Assembly: GCF_000169095.1 (NCBI RefSeq)
Contig: NZ_AAVU01000002.1
Location: forward strand, 124,001-188,000
Direction: 5' to 3'
Length of the DNA stretch: 64,000 nt
Origin: Lyngbya sp. PCC 8106
GTDB lineage: Bacteria > Cyanobacteriota > Cyanobacteriia > Cyanobacteriales > Microcoleaceae
The notes under the pieces were generated by a model. It ran no database searches and was not told the DNA's origin. It saw only the letters and a list, made by a program, of their open reading frames with translations. A program made the position numbers and the translations under genes. Below are positions 35,184-44,428 of the stretch, one piece after another (the first letter of the stretch is position 1; every line of letters starts with the position of its first letter).

Positions 35184-36257
35184 TTAAGGGGTTGGCGATG
35201 AGTCGGGTTCGTCGATGTCTTGTTGATTATTGTCTACGGGATCGAGTTTTTCGTCTAGAGGTTCGGGGACTTCGGGTTGAGTTTCTTCGACTTCGACAAT
35301 CTCTGTAGCTTCTGGAGTCACTTGTTGAGTGGTGAGTTCGAGGAAGACATCTTCTAGACTAGCGCGAGTCCGGCGCATTTCATAGAGGTTAAACCCGCAA
35401 GAGACACAGGCGGCGACGATTTCAGGCCCGGGTTCGGTGTTGGGTTCACAGAAGATTTGAATTTTTCGGCGATCTTCTAGACTCTCTGGAAGATATTGTA
35501 GCGATCGCACGCCCGGAATGTGTTCAAATCGGGTTAATTTTTCGGGGTCTATCGTGCTGTCGAGTTCGAGTTCATATCCTGATCCGGCGGTGAGTTCTTC
35601 CATTAGGGTTTCTGGGGTTCCCGTCGCCACCACTTGACCTCGGTTAATAATCGTCACCCGATTACAGGTCATGCTCACTTCTGGCAGAATATGAGTAGAC
35701 AACACAATTGTATGGTCTCCGGCAAGGCTTTTAATCAGGTTACGGACTTCGATGATTTGACGAGGATCTAAACCGACGGTGGGTTCATCAAGGACAATTA
35801 CAGGGGGATCATGAACCAACGCTTGAGCAATGCCAACCCGTTGACGGTAGCCTTTGGAGAGTTTGCGAATTAGGGATTTTCGCCGTTCCCACAGTCCACA
35901 TTTTTTCAGGGCGGCTTCTACGTTTTGTCTGCGATCGCCAGCAACGACTCGTTTGATCCGTGCTACAAAGTACAAAAAGCTCTCCACGCTCATTTCGGGG
36001 TACAATGGCGGGTTTTCGGGCAGATAACCAATGCGTTGACGAACGGCTATTGACTGTTCATGGACATCATAACCTGCGATTTTGGCGGTACCACTGGTGG
36101 CGGGAAGGTAGCCAGAGAGGATTCGCAGTGTGGTGGTTTTTCCGGCTCCGTTTGGCCCCAAGAATCCTAAGATTTCTCCGGCTTCCACTGAAAATGAGAC
36201 ATCCTGAAGGGCGGGAGTTGAACCATAGATCTTACACAGATTTTCGACTTCGATCAT
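35184..36257 (-). CDS. ABC transporter ATP-binding protein (GldA type)
   Basis: 357 residues. The nucleotide-binding domain fills ~1-230: Walker A GPNGAGKTT (~34-42), signature KLSKGYRQR, Walker B VIVLDEPTVGLDPR and the switch His in STHILPEV. The C-terminal ~60 residues are acidic and Pro-rich (EVEETQPEVPEPLDEK...), probably disordered. First gene of the three-gene operon with the ABC-2 permease and the GldG-like protein. Confidence 0.9.
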   Translation of the reverse strand: MIEVENLCKIYGSTPALQDVSFSVEAGEILGFLGPNGAGKTTTLRILSGYLPATSGTAKIAGYDVHEQSIAVRQRIGYLPENPPLYPEMSVESFLYFVARIKRVVAGDRRQNVEAALKKCGLWERRKSLIRKLSKGYRQRVGIAQALVHDPPVIVLDEPTVGLDPRQIIEVRNLIKSLAGDHTIVLSTHILPEVSMTCNRVTIINRGQVVATGTPETLMEELTAGSGYELELDSTIDPEKLTRFEHIPGVRSLQYLPESLEDRRKIQIFCEPNTEPGPEIVAACVSCGFNLYEMRRTRASLEDVFLELTTQQVTPEATEIVEVEETQPEVPEPLDEKLDPVDNNQQDIDEPDSSPTP

Positions 36258-36569
36258 GGGGGGTGGGTTAAACTGCTATGATGCGATTAGTAATCAATAG
36301 TATCTCAGCTTGGAGATGTCACCAAAATTATAATTTTAACAGAATTATGAATGATCAATTATAAATTGATGATTGGAAAGTGAAGGTGCAAATCCCCGGT
36401 TTCTGTTATAATTATGAATGATCAATTATAAATTCTGAATTAGAAGTTAATTCAAAGAGTACAAAGACTTGTGAAATTCTTCAGGTCTTCCTCTTTCATT
36501 ATCCAGTCCTCGCCCCGTTTATCTGAGCGAATCAAGAGCGAACTGAGCAAAAGCTGTTCAATTTGGGAG
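36258..36569. other. Intergenic region between CheC and ABC genes
   Basis: 312 bases with no gene. It carries a 25-bp direct repeat in two copies (36343-36367 and 36410-36434) in an AT-rich stretch, listed separately. Confidence 0.6.
36343..36434. repeat. Two direct copies of a 25-bp AT-rich sequence
   Basis: Copies at 36343-36367 and 36410-36434 are identical over 25 bases and start AATTATGAATGATCAATTAT. Starts are 67 bases apart. Each contains TGATCA and a partial dyad, so it might bind a protein upstream of the ABC operon (start at 36257), or be a small repeat element. Confidence 0.6.
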
Positions 36570-37169
36570 TTATATTTCAAAATAATCGGAAATTTTTTGA
36601 CTTTGTTCTAACAACGGTTCTAAGCTACTCACCTGGAACCAAAACCAGAGTTCTCTTTGACTCGAAAATTCAATGCTACCGATCACGGCAGAAGAATAGT
36701 TTTTCGACCAACTCGACAATAGAAGTTGTCCAATATTGCCCACTTTATATTTAGGAATCATGTAAGTAATGCCGTAGTTACTGAGCGTACTCATCACTCC
36801 CATAACCCCATTAAAAAAAATATTACCCACCTCACTTAAGATTCCCTGATCAACTTGGTCTTGATCCAATTTTCGTCGTTCTTGTGTTTCAATGAGATAA
36901 ATTAATGATTTAGCACTTTCAGCCGGAAAAACCAATTGCGCCATGCCCTCATAATTTCCTGAAAAAATCAGTTCCATCGCACTAATTTCGGTCAAAGTTA
37001 GGGAAGACTTGAGTTGAGATAGTAATTGTTCACGAGGAATAATCTCTAAAGTTTTGAGTTTTAACTCAATCGGAGACTTGGCAATTGTTTCTAACATCAT
37101 CTCGGATCTTTCCAAGCCCACTTTAAAAATTTGCTGGAGTTGAGCAAGTGACTCGGCATTTGGGTTCAT
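36570..37169 (-). CDS. CheC-like chemotaxis phosphatase protein
   Basis: 199 residues. The CheC-type signature is LSEVGNIFFNGVMGVMSTL (~111-129), with Glu and Asn spaced as in the phospho-CheY phosphatases CheC/CheX/FliY. Only one such centre is seen, whereas classical CheC has two, so it may be a CheX-like or divergent form. The N-terminal part (LTEISAMELIFSGNYEGMAQLVFP) fits the beta-layer of the family. The neighbouring FIST gene suggests a local signalling pair that might feed type IV pilus motility. Confidence 0.75.
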   Translation of the reverse strand: MNPNAESLAQLQQIFKVGLERSEMMLETIAKSPIELKLKTLEIIPREQLLSQLKSSLTLTEISAMELIFSGNYEGMAQLVFPAESAKSLIYLIETQERRKLDQDQVDQGILSEVGNIFFNGVMGVMSTLSNYGITYMIPKYKVGNIGQLLLSSWSKNYSSAVIGSIEFSSQRELWFWFQVSSLEPLLEQSQKISDYFEI

Positions 37170-37335
37170 AAGTTCTCAAGTAACAGCTCTAGCTTGAATA
37201 AATCGACAGATTGTTCTTAACGTTAATTTTAGAGCAATGAGCAGTTAGCGAATACAGTCTGTCAACCCGATCCCCATTGCTAACTGCTACCCAAACAAAG
37301 AAACAGAGGACTTTTGAGCCTCACTCAAAAAATAG

Positions 37336-38604
37336 TCAGGGTTGGCGGACAATTCCAAAAACAGAAGTATAACCGTGTAGAAACGTCCCTTCTCCTACCG
37401 GGCCGATTTCCCCATTGCAGAATAAACCACTGACCGGAATATTGAGATAACGTTGAAATTGGCTAGAGTCAAAGTTGGGTTCGCCGTAGAGACCTTCTCC
37501 CCGTCCTAAACAGGAAAACATCAAAGCCCCTGCATTTGCACTCAGTTGAGATGAATTTGGATGTTGCTGTTGATAACGAGTCAGTAATGCTTGCAAGTCT
37601 TCTTTGGAGGTTTCAGCATCCCGGAGGTGAAATTGAATTCGTTGTCCAGGGCGAACCCGATCCCCAATAGCAATCGCCCCAATACGCGGATCTACCCCCA
37701 ATAAGTTGCGAATGAGAAAATCTCCGGGTTCTAATTTTTGTTTAAATTCATCTCGAACAACACCCACAAAGAGAGCATTTTGAGCAAGTTGCCGATCAGG
37801 TTCGCTCAAATCTTGTACCAATTCTTGCAAAGCTTCTAAGGGTGAGAGTGATTCTCCCGATCCACCGTAGGATAACTCATCGCTGCTCAACTCTTCCTCA
37901 AGTGCGAGAATAATATTACGCTCTCCTTTGGTAACTCGATAAGGCAGACCTACCGGACGACAACCTTGAGCCACGATAGTTTCTAAGACAATGTTACCGC
38001 ACAGAGCCATACCTACGACTTCTCCTTGATAATGTTGGGAATCGTAAAAAACGGCGGTGATATTGTTCAAACCCCCACTGGCTAAACCTCCAACCTTGAC
38101 TGAACCGGGATAAGCATAATCGAGTCCTTGGAGTAAATCGTTAATCCGATTGTACATCGGGTCAACTAGCAGAATAAACTGAGGCTGTTGGCTCGGATCA
38201 ACTCCGATCAAATCAATCCACGCTTGGGGAGGACTATCGAGATCAGGTAAGCCTTCAGCCGTCAAATGAAAGGGGTGAACTTGAACACCAGGTAAATGAG
38301 CCAAACTTAGACTGAGGGCGGGTTCTCCTTCGATTTCTTCGGCTTGACGGTTAGAATTGACCCCGACAATACCCCCACCACCACAGCCGATGATTGCTGA
38401 AAGGTTGAGTCGCTCTTGCAAAAGAGGCATCAGTCGAGAATATTCACTGGCAAAGGCAGAGGAGATAAAGACTAAGCCAAAATTGGGCGAGGCGGGTAGT
38501 GCTTGTTGAATTTGCTCTACAACTTCATCGATAGCAGCTTCTAGGGAAGGGCGTTTTGAGAGGGCATTAACCCACTGAATTTGGTCTGTTGCTGGTTCTA
38601 CCAT
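37336..38604 (-). CDS. FIST-domain sensory protein
   Basis: 422 residues covering FIST-N (~25-230; FGLVFISSAFASEYSRLMPLLQERL, IIGCGGGGIVGVN, VGGLASGG) and FIST-C (~240-410; AQNALFVGVVRDEF, GDFLIRNLLGVDPRIGAIAIGDRVRPGQRIQFHLRDA, and GALMFSCLGRGEGLYG...FCNGEIGPV). FIST domains are thought to bind small ligands, possibly amino acids, and often stand beside chemotaxis or cyclase genes. It precedes the CheC-like gene on the same strand (166-bp gap). Confidence 0.9.
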   Translation of the reverse strand: MVEPATDQIQWVNALSKRPSLEAAIDEVVEQIQQALPASPNFGLVFISSAFASEYSRLMPLLQERLNLSAIIGCGGGGIVGVNSNRQAEEIEGEPALSLSLAHLPGVQVHPFHLTAEGLPDLDSPPQAWIDLIGVDPSQQPQFILLVDPMYNRINDLLQGLDYAYPGSVKVGGLASGGLNNITAVFYDSQHYQGEVVGMALCGNIVLETIVAQGCRPVGLPYRVTKGERNIILALEEELSSDELSYGGSGESLSPLEALQELVQDLSEPDRQLAQNALFVGVVRDEFKQKLEPGDFLIRNLLGVDPRIGAIAIGDRVRPGQRIQFHLRDAETSKEDLQALLTRYQQQHPNSSQLSANAGALMFSCLGRGEGLYGEPNFDSSQFQRYLNIPVSGLFCNGEIGPVGEGTFLHGYTSVFGIVRQP

Positions 38605-39017
38605 CTTAAACTCTCCGATATTGAATTGATTCAGTTGCTCACAATTGCCTCATCTTATCTAGAAATTCATGCTTGTCCCGCAGAAGTTAGAAGTGAGAAG
38701 GCAAGATCTCCCTATCTTCCCACCTCCCCATCTCCCGATACTGATCAATCACGCTTATGGTGGGAGACATGATCGCTTTGTTTAGATAAAATATATACGA
38801 TTGGTGGCTTAAGCTGTATTTGTCGCAGTTGTGAAGGGGCAAACCTTAAAAAATCAAGAGGAATACCTAGCTCAAGCTGGGGATTGAGTTATCACTGATC
38901 AGTAGTGGTTAGAGTATTAAGCAAGGCAGTCTAGCGAAATAGCCGAACTTGATAGCTCATTAGTTTTCAGTTAGGCTGATTCTTTGTAAGGAAATATGTA
39001 GTTGAGGCGAACCCACA
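38605..39017. other. Intergenic region between FIST gene and CP12
   Basis: 413 bases with divergent promoters expected. It holds a C-rich dispersed-repeat fragment (CTTCCCACCTCCCCATCTCCC near 38715-38737). No gene was seen. Confidence 0.55.
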
Positions 39018-39245
39018 ATGACCAATAATAATATTGATGAAATGATTGAGCAGGAGCGTCAACAGGCTCGCTCTGCTTGCGATACTCAAGGCTCTACTTC
39101 TGCCGAATGTGCAGCCGCTTGGGATGCTGTTGAGGAGTTACAAGCTGAATCTGCTCATCAAAAACAGAAGAAATCCAAGTCTTCTTTTGAAGTTTATTGT
39201 GATGATAATCCTGATGCGGCTGAGTGTCGCGTTTACGAAGACTAG
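39018..39245 (+). CDS. cp12: CP12 Calvin-cycle regulator
   Basis: 75 residues, full length for cyanobacterial CP12. The N-terminal redox pair is in ARSACDTQGSTSAEC (Cys ~20 and ~29), the core AAAWDAVEELQAE is typical, and the C-terminal pair is in YCDDNPDAAECRVYED (Cys ~61 and ~70). In darkness the disulfide form ties GAPDH and phosphoribulokinase into an inactive complex; light reduction releases them. All four cysteines are present, so it should be redox-active. GAGG lies upstream of the ATG at 39018. Confidence 0.97.
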   Translation: MTNNNIDEMIEQERQQARSACDTQGSTSAECAAAWDAVEELQAESAHQKQKKSKSSFEVYCDDNPDAAECRVYED

Positions 39246-39298
39246 AGGCTGTTGAGGCTGAAACGTCTTCGAGTTAACTAAAGGCTGTAGTATATGTG

Positions 39299-39344
39299 AG
39301 CAACTGAGACTTGACGAGTGTCGAGCCAGTTGCTTCCCTTTTGA
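39299..39344 (+). terminator. Probable terminator of cp12
   Basis: 8-bp stem AGCAACTG/CAGTTGCT with a 20-nt loop, followed by TCCCTTTTG, located 54 bases after the cp12 stop. Confidence 0.45.
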
Positions 39345-39378
39345 TTGATGTTTAATCTGTTGCTCTAAATGTTAGAAA

Positions 39379-39999
39379 ATGTTGCATATCTTACCATTCG
39401 CTAACATTCCGGTATTGGAATCTTTTGTTTGGATGGACTATAGACTAGCTGTTTTATTTACAGTTATTGCTCCGTTAATTTTGCTCTTTTGGGCTTTTCT
39501 GCAAAAAATTGATGCGATCCAACGTTTACTCGTGATTTATTGGCGGGTGTCTAGTTTACTGGTGATTACGCTGTACTTGATGATTGCTGCTTTTCCGATT
39601 AGCTTTATCACTTCGATCCTCGCTCGAATTTTGATTGTGGTCAGTTTATGGTTTTGGGTTGATCTCAATGAAGAACTTGAGGATCTACAACCTTCTCTAT
39701 TGAAGTTGAGCTTTACATCCTGGCGATGGGCGGTATCAGTTTATAATGGCTTGGGTGCATTGCTGTTTATTCCTTTTTTACGGTGTGCATTTTTGGATAC
39801 GAATGGGTTGATTTCTGATCAAACTTGTCGCATTTGGTTAGATACTCCTTGGATGTATAAAGAGATGTTTCATCCCAATTTGACACCGCAATTCTTAGGC
39901 TTTTTTGGATTATCGGGTTTAGTGGTTTATCTGATTTGTTTTGGCTATTTTGTCGTGGTCAAACTCGGAAGACAAGGACGTTCAGCAACCGGACATTAA
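39379..39999 (+). CDS. DUF3177 membrane protein
   Basis: 206 residues with five or six predicted helices (~20-40, ~50-72, ~74-94, ~115-135 and ~175-197). Segments WMDYRLAVLFTVIAPLILLFWAF, IQRLLVIYWRVSSLLVITLYLMIA and LDTPWMYKEMFHPN are typical of DUF3177, a cyanobacterial family of unknown role. Confidence 0.85.
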   Translation: MLHILPFANIPVLESFVWMDYRLAVLFTVIAPLILLFWAFLQKIDAIQRLLVIYWRVSSLLVITLYLMIAAFPISFITSILARILIVVSLWFWVDLNEELEDLQPSLLKLSFTSWRWAVSVYNGLGALLFIPFLRCAFLDTNGLISDQTCRIWLDTPWMYKEMFHPNLTPQFLGFFGLSGLVVYLICFGYFVVVKLGRQGRSATGH

Positions 40000-40060
40000 A
40001 TCGTTTACAATTTACAGTGATCAGTGATCCGTTTTTTTAGCTGTTCACAGATTGCTGTAA

Positions 40061-40963
40061 TTAGTAATCGGGCAGTAAAATAAACAAAGATTTAACGGCT
40101 TCCATTGCTAAAACAGCCACTAAACCACCCGCAGCCAAAAGACTCAACGGAATTAAAATAGCTTGCAATAAATACATCGTTTGCTCAAACTGTTTATTAT
40201 AATAATTAGCGAGTTTATGTAGAGCAATATTGAGATGACCTGTTTCTTCTCCAGTTCGCAGAATTTGAATAGCCATAGAGGGTAAACGACCTTCCACACT
40301 TTGGCTAAAAGTATACCCGGCTGGAATTTGACCTAAAGCAATTGTCAGTGTTCCAGACATTTTGGAAGACTTAGGAATGCGATCGCGAACCAGTTCAATC
40401 GCGGTTAAAACTGGAATACCACAATTGAGAGGAAGTTCCAGTTCTGCGAGATCAAGCATCGAACGGGCAGTAAAAATTCGTCGAACTAAAGGTAAACGAG
40501 GTGCAATTTTAGGAGCAACAAAACCCAAAGCCATAAGAAAAATTCCCACCAATACCCAAACCCAAATCGGACTTTTGGATGTATAAAGCAGAGTAATAAT
40601 TAACCCCGAAACACTCACTATCGTTGTAATCGCAGCCACTTTGACAGAACGGTAAAGACTCTGACAATCATGTTCCCGTTGAGCGATTTGTGACAAACGG
40701 TAGCACATTTCTGGCAATGCACCACTATAGTCAGCAATTTGAATCAGGCTAATCGTCCAGCGATCAAAGTACCGAGGCGCATGAGCAAGTGCTGAGGCGA
40801 GATCGTCTCCCAAAGCAACGGCTGTACTGACTTTATTGAGATAACGAGCCAATCGATCATCACTTTGTTGAACCAATAAGTCGATGATCTCTTGGATACT
40901 AAAGCCAGAGTTGAGCAAAGTCGCGAACTTTGAGAAGAATCGAGCCTTCTGTTGCGGAGTCAT
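40061..40963 (-). CDS. Type II secretion F / PilC-like protein
   Basis: 300 residues from the ATG at 40963; a TTG three codons upstream is less likely. It holds two GspF repeats: one ~8-120 (FFSKFATLLNSGFSIQEIIDLL, LASALAHAPRYFDRWTISLIQIADYSGALPEMCYRL) and one ~165-285 (LDLAELELPLNCGIPVLTAIELV, GRLPSMAIQILRTGEETGHLNIALHKLANYY), with three membrane helices. It is shorter than standard PilC (about 400), lacking the N-terminal extension. It would be the platform protein of a pilus-like machine, but no ATPase or pilin is nearby. It follows the TPR gene (60-bp gap). Confidence 0.82.
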   Translation of the reverse strand: MTPQQKARFFSKFATLLNSGFSIQEIIDLLVQQSDDRLARYLNKVSTAVALGDDLASALAHAPRYFDRWTISLIQIADYSGALPEMCYRLSQIAQREHDCQSLYRSVKVAAITTIVSVSGLIITLLYTSKSPIWVWVLVGIFLMALGFVAPKIAPRLPLVRRIFTARSMLDLAELELPLNCGIPVLTAIELVRDRIPKSSKMSGTLTIALGQIPAGYTFSQSVEGRLPSMAIQILRTGEETGHLNIALHKLANYYNKQFEQTMYLLQAILIPLSLLAAGGLVAVLAMEAVKSLFILLPDY

Positions 40964-41023
40964 GCGTTCCAAATACTAACCCCATATTGTTGCATAAAGG
41001 AGCCTCAGAAGATGGCGAATCTC

Positions 41024-42724
41024 TTAAGCACCGTTACCTGCTTGCAACTTAACTAAGAGTTGATTTCGCTTGGCGATCGCTTCGGAATGATTCGGTTTGA
41101 GTTCTAGGGCGACTCCATAGGAAGCAAACGCCTCTGGATAGCGCTGCAACTGTTCAAAGGTTTGTCCTCGTCTGATCCAGGCTTCACAACAATCGGGCTG
41201 ACGTTGGATGATCCGATCATAAGTATTGATCGCTTGCTGATATTGGTGAGTCGCTTCTAACACTCTCCCCAACATCAACCGAACAGTATAATTATCGGGC
41301 CAAATTTGAATGGCTTGGCTGTAGGCTTCAAATGCACTAGAATACTGCTGCACCTGTTCACAAGCTTGTCCGAGTTTGATCCAAGCTTCAAAATTATCGG
41401 GTCGGAGTCGAACAACTTTTTTATACGCAACGATCGCTTCAGAATATCGCTCTAGCTTTTCTAACGCTTCACCTCGTTGTAATCCGGCTTGTGTTGCTAG
41501 GGTTTGATTTTCTGACGTCAGAAGTAACACTTTATCGTAAGCGATCACCGCTTCTTCATAGCGATCTAACTGTTCTAAGGCTTCACCTCGACAGTTCCAC
41601 ACTTCGAGAAAATCGGGTTCAATTTGTAAGGCGTTATCATAGGCGATGATGGCTTCTTGGTATTGTCCCAATTCACACAAGGCAATCCCTCGACCTAACC
41701 AAGCTTCGGGAAAATTGGTGTTAATTTGGGTGGCTTTATCAAATGCGGCGATCGCAGAATGATATTGTTGGAGATCGAGGAGAATTTGACCCCGACTGAT
41801 CCAAACCGCCGGAGAGTCAGGATTCATTTGTAGGGTTTGATCGATACTGCTTAAAGCGGCTTCCGGCCATTGGGACTTTAACGCCATACCCTTATAAAAC
41901 CAGGCTTCATAGTCTTGGGGTTGAAGCTGAATCACCTGTTCGTAGGAAGCGACGGCTTCAGCATATTTGTGTTGTTTTTGCAGGGCGATCCCGCGATTAA
42001 ACCAACCTTGGTAACTTTTGGGTTGGAGTTGTAGGGCGCGATCATAGGAGGCTACTGCTTCAGAATATTTATATTGATTCATCAGCATTTCACCCCGATT
42101 AAACCAGGCTTCAAAGTTATCGGGTTGCAACTGTACGGCGCGATCGTAAGATTCTACAGCCGACTCGTAGCGTTCTTCGTTCATCAGCGCATTGCCTTGA
42201 TGGTACCAAATGGCTGACATATCGGGTTTAATTTCAATGGCTCTTTTGTAGGAGGCGGCGGCGGCGGAAAATTTAAAAGTTGATTCTAAAGCAAGTCCTC
42301 TTTCGTACCAGGCTTCAAAGTTATTGGGTTCGATTTTAATGGCTTTGTCAAAGGAGGCGATCGCTTCTGGGTATCGTTCCAGTTTGGATAGGGTAATCCC
42401 CCGAAATGTCCATCCCCAATAGTCTTTGGGTTTGATTTTGATGGCGCGATCGTAGGAGGCTAAGGCTTCTTTGTAGCGTTGTAACTTTCTGAGGGAATTT
42501 CCCCGTCGCAACCAGCCTGCATACCAGTCTGACTTGTATTGAATGGCTTGGTCATAGTGATAAAATGCGGCTTCAAAGCGATCAAGTGCGTATAAGCGAT
42601 TTCCACGCCTAAACTCGGGGTAGGCTTTAAAGATACCAAACAGTCCAGACTGGGATGTTGCAGTTGGTTTTGCAGGAGATGAAGATTTTAAGGGGAGAGC
42701 TAGGGAGGTCAATTCTTCTGGCAT
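41024..42724 (-). CDS. Tetratricopeptide-repeat protein
   Basis: 566 residues made of about 15 TPR units of 34 residues (pattern AWYxRGxALxxLxRYxEAIASYDKAIxIxPDx) from ~40 to the end, one of them shortened (WPEAALSSIDQTLQMNPDS). The N-terminal 35 residues are Ser/Pro-rich. It is likely a soluble protein-binding scaffold. It lies just upstream of the GspF-like gene in the same direction, so the two may work together. Confidence 0.9.
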   Translation of the reverse strand: MPEELTSLALPLKSSSPAKPTATSQSGLFGIFKAYPEFRRGNRLYALDRFEAAFYHYDQAIQYKSDWYAGWLRRGNSLRKLQRYKEALASYDRAIKIKPKDYWGWTFRGITLSKLERYPEAIASFDKAIKIEPNNFEAWYERGLALESTFKFSAAAASYKRAIEIKPDMSAIWYHQGNALMNEERYESAVESYDRAVQLQPDNFEAWFNRGEMLMNQYKYSEAVASYDRALQLQPKSYQGWFNRGIALQKQHKYAEAVASYEQVIQLQPQDYEAWFYKGMALKSQWPEAALSSIDQTLQMNPDSPAVWISRGQILLDLQQYHSAIAAFDKATQINTNFPEAWLGRGIALCELGQYQEAIIAYDNALQIEPDFLEVWNCRGEALEQLDRYEEAVIAYDKVLLLTSENQTLATQAGLQRGEALEKLERYSEAIVAYKKVVRLRPDNFEAWIKLGQACEQVQQYSSAFEAYSQAIQIWPDNYTVRLMLGRVLEATHQYQQAINTYDRIIQRQPDCCEAWIRRGQTFEQLQRYPEAFASYGVALELKPNHSEAIAKRNQLLVKLQAGNGA

Positions 42725-43213
42725 TTGCCACCTCTGAGTTCTGAGTGCTGACTTTTTATTTTTCTATTTTAATTGCCGACTGAACAAGGTTTCGTTCTTT
42801 TTTGAATGGAGTTTCCTCTGTGCGTTGTGCTGCGCTCACACACCCGACTTAGACTTTCCCGCAGCTTTTGGTTTCTGAAATTGTCTGTTTGAGCAGATAG
42901 CAAATATCACGTTTTAAACACGCTGTCAATCCCAAGAATATATAAATAAATTATGGAATATATATATTTTATTTATAGTTCTGATTCAAATTTCGACATA
43001 ATTATTCTCAAATAGGGCAAGATGGTTGATGGGAGTTGTCATGCTATTAGTTCACCACCTCAGTTTTTCGGTCGGGAACTTCAGCAGACTCAAGAATTGG
43101 ATAGTTCACTCCTCAGTTGATTTTGCGTAGCTATTCGGATCTGATCGACAAAGTGCTGTAGACCCTAATAGTAGGATGCTTTTGCATTTTGTCGGCATAG
43201 AATGAGTTAACTA
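42725..43213. other. Intergenic region, AT-rich
   Basis: 489 bases with divergent promoters expected for the TPR gene and the nitrogenase-related gene. A very AT-rich segment with ATATATAT and TAAATAAA runs (42936-42980) stands out. No gene was seen. Confidence 0.6.
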
Positions 43214-43600
43214 ATGAATATTGCATATTATACAATGCCCCATCTAGCCCTTGCTAGTTGGGTCAAGTCTCACGGACAAAATGCCTCTGAAGGCATCTCT
43301 AAAAGCTTAAAGCAGTTCTTGGGTTCAAAACCTCAGTTTGCTCCTCTAAAACCCTTGCGACAGTCGCTTGAGGGAATTGAGGTCAAAGATCCTAAATTTG
43401 CTAAACTTTTATGTCAACTGATCCCAGCCCAATGTCCTTTTGAGCGTACAATTCAGTTTAGAGGTCGAGTCATTGTCAATATTCCTCCCTTGTGCAAACT
43501 CAATCCGGTTTACGAAGAAGTTGTTAGCCTACGGTTTCGAGCATTGTGTTATCTAGCTGATGTCTGTGGGGAAGATATTACGCCCTATTGTACAAACTGA
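43214..43600 (+). CDS. Mo-dependent nitrogenase C-terminal family protein
   Basis: 128 residues. The C-terminal ~80 residues match the Mo-dependent-nitrogenase C-terminus domain: LCQLIPAQCPFERTI, IPPLCKLNPVYEEVVSLRFRALCYLADVCGED. Cysteines are regularly placed (in LCQLIPAQC, PLCK, ALCYLADVC). The name comes from fusion to nitrogenase in a few proteins; most copies, including those in non-fixing cyanobacteria, are stand-alone and of unknown role. A true nitrogenase operon is not in the window. Confidence 0.85.
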   Translation: MNIAYYTMPHLALASWVKSHGQNASEGISKSLKQFLGSKPQFAPLKPLRQSLEGIEVKDPKFAKLLCQLIPAQCPFERTIQFRGRVIVNIPPLCKLNPVYEEVVSLRFRALCYLADVCGEDITPYCTN

Positions 43601-43676
43601 AAACGACTTACAGCTTGGAGGGCTGAAAAGCACCCGTCATTTGAAACTCAGTCCTCTTGATCTCTATTTTCCAGTT

Positions 43677-44021
43677 TCAAGACCATTGACCCGAAAAAAT
43701 ACTTCCAACCGCCAGACGAACTCGCTTGATATCTTCTTTTAACAACGGTGGCCATTCAACCCCCTGACTCCGACCTTCTTCAAATAGCAGGTGACTTTCT
43801 ATTGATAATTGATACAAGGCAGAAACTAATTCTCGTTCTAGGGCTGAACTGTCTTTCGCCGCATCAAAGACTATTTTTAACGCTAACAAAATTGACGTGA
43901 GTTGACCGGGTATCGGAGGCTGACCTTGTTTCAGGCGGAACAGAAAAGCATCGGGGTTTTTTTGGGTTTCTAGGGCTTTTCCTTGAGTGATCACGAAGTT
44001 GCGGGCTGTTTTATAATCCAT
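43677..44021 (-). CDS. Conserved cyanobacterial protein of unknown function
   Basis: 114 residues, all helical by appearance (FLFRLKQGQPPIPGQLTSILLALKIVFDAAK, LVSALYQLSIESHLLFEEGRSQGVEWPPLLKEDIKRVRLAVGSIFSG). I recognise it as a family widespread in cyanobacteria and sometimes mislabelled dethiobiotin synthetase; no P-loop or biotin-enzyme motif is present here. It is convergent with the preceding plus-strand gene. Confidence 0.75.
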   Translation of the reverse strand: MDYKTARNFVITQGKALETQKNPDAFLFRLKQGQPPIPGQLTSILLALKIVFDAAKDSSALERELVSALYQLSIESHLLFEEGRSQGVEWPPLLKEDIKRVRLAVGSIFSGQWS

Positions 44022-44428
44022 AGAACTCTCAATACTTGATCACGAATTAGTCAGTCATTAAGCTCTTGATTCTCTAGACTAGAACTAGGTTTTCCACAAA
44101 ACTTTTCCACTTTTCCACAAACTTTTTGAGCTTTTCCACAAAATATAACCTGTTCTTAAGCTATTAGTGAATTTTCCTTAACATTTTCCGGGAAGTTGAA
44201 ATCGGTGTAGAAATTCTCAAGGGTTTTCATCTGTAATGACAACAGTGTTGCAAGTAAGACGCTTGCTGGCTAACTAATTTACAGTAACCAGTAACCAGCT
44301 TTTACAGTGATCAGTTATCAATATTCTCTATCTACTATTTACTGTTAACTGGTTACTCTCAGCGCGAAGTTGCTCTACTGGAGGAGACCCCAAGATCGCA
44401 GTTCGCGCTGATCACTAATCACTGATAT
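44022..44428. other. Intergenic region with DnaA-box-like cluster
   Basis: 407 bases. It contains the TTTTCCACA cluster (44090-44140) and, further right, low-complexity CAGTAACCAGTAACCAG and GTTAACTGGTTACTC stretches (44281-44360) that can pair with each other. No gene seen. Confidence 0.65.
44090..44140 (+). promoter_or_regulatory. Cluster of DnaA-box-like TTTTCCACA sequences
   Basis: Three exact TTTTCCACA copies (44090-44098, 44111-44119 and 44132-44140) plus one TTTTCCACT (44103-44111), all in one orientation within 51 bases. TTTTCCACA has been reported as the cyanobacterial DnaA box. The two outer exact spacings are 21 bases each, two helical turns, which suits cooperative binding. It may be part of a replication origin, a DnaA-titration site or DnaA-regulated promoter; dnaA and dnaN are not in this window. 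Confidence 0.5.
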
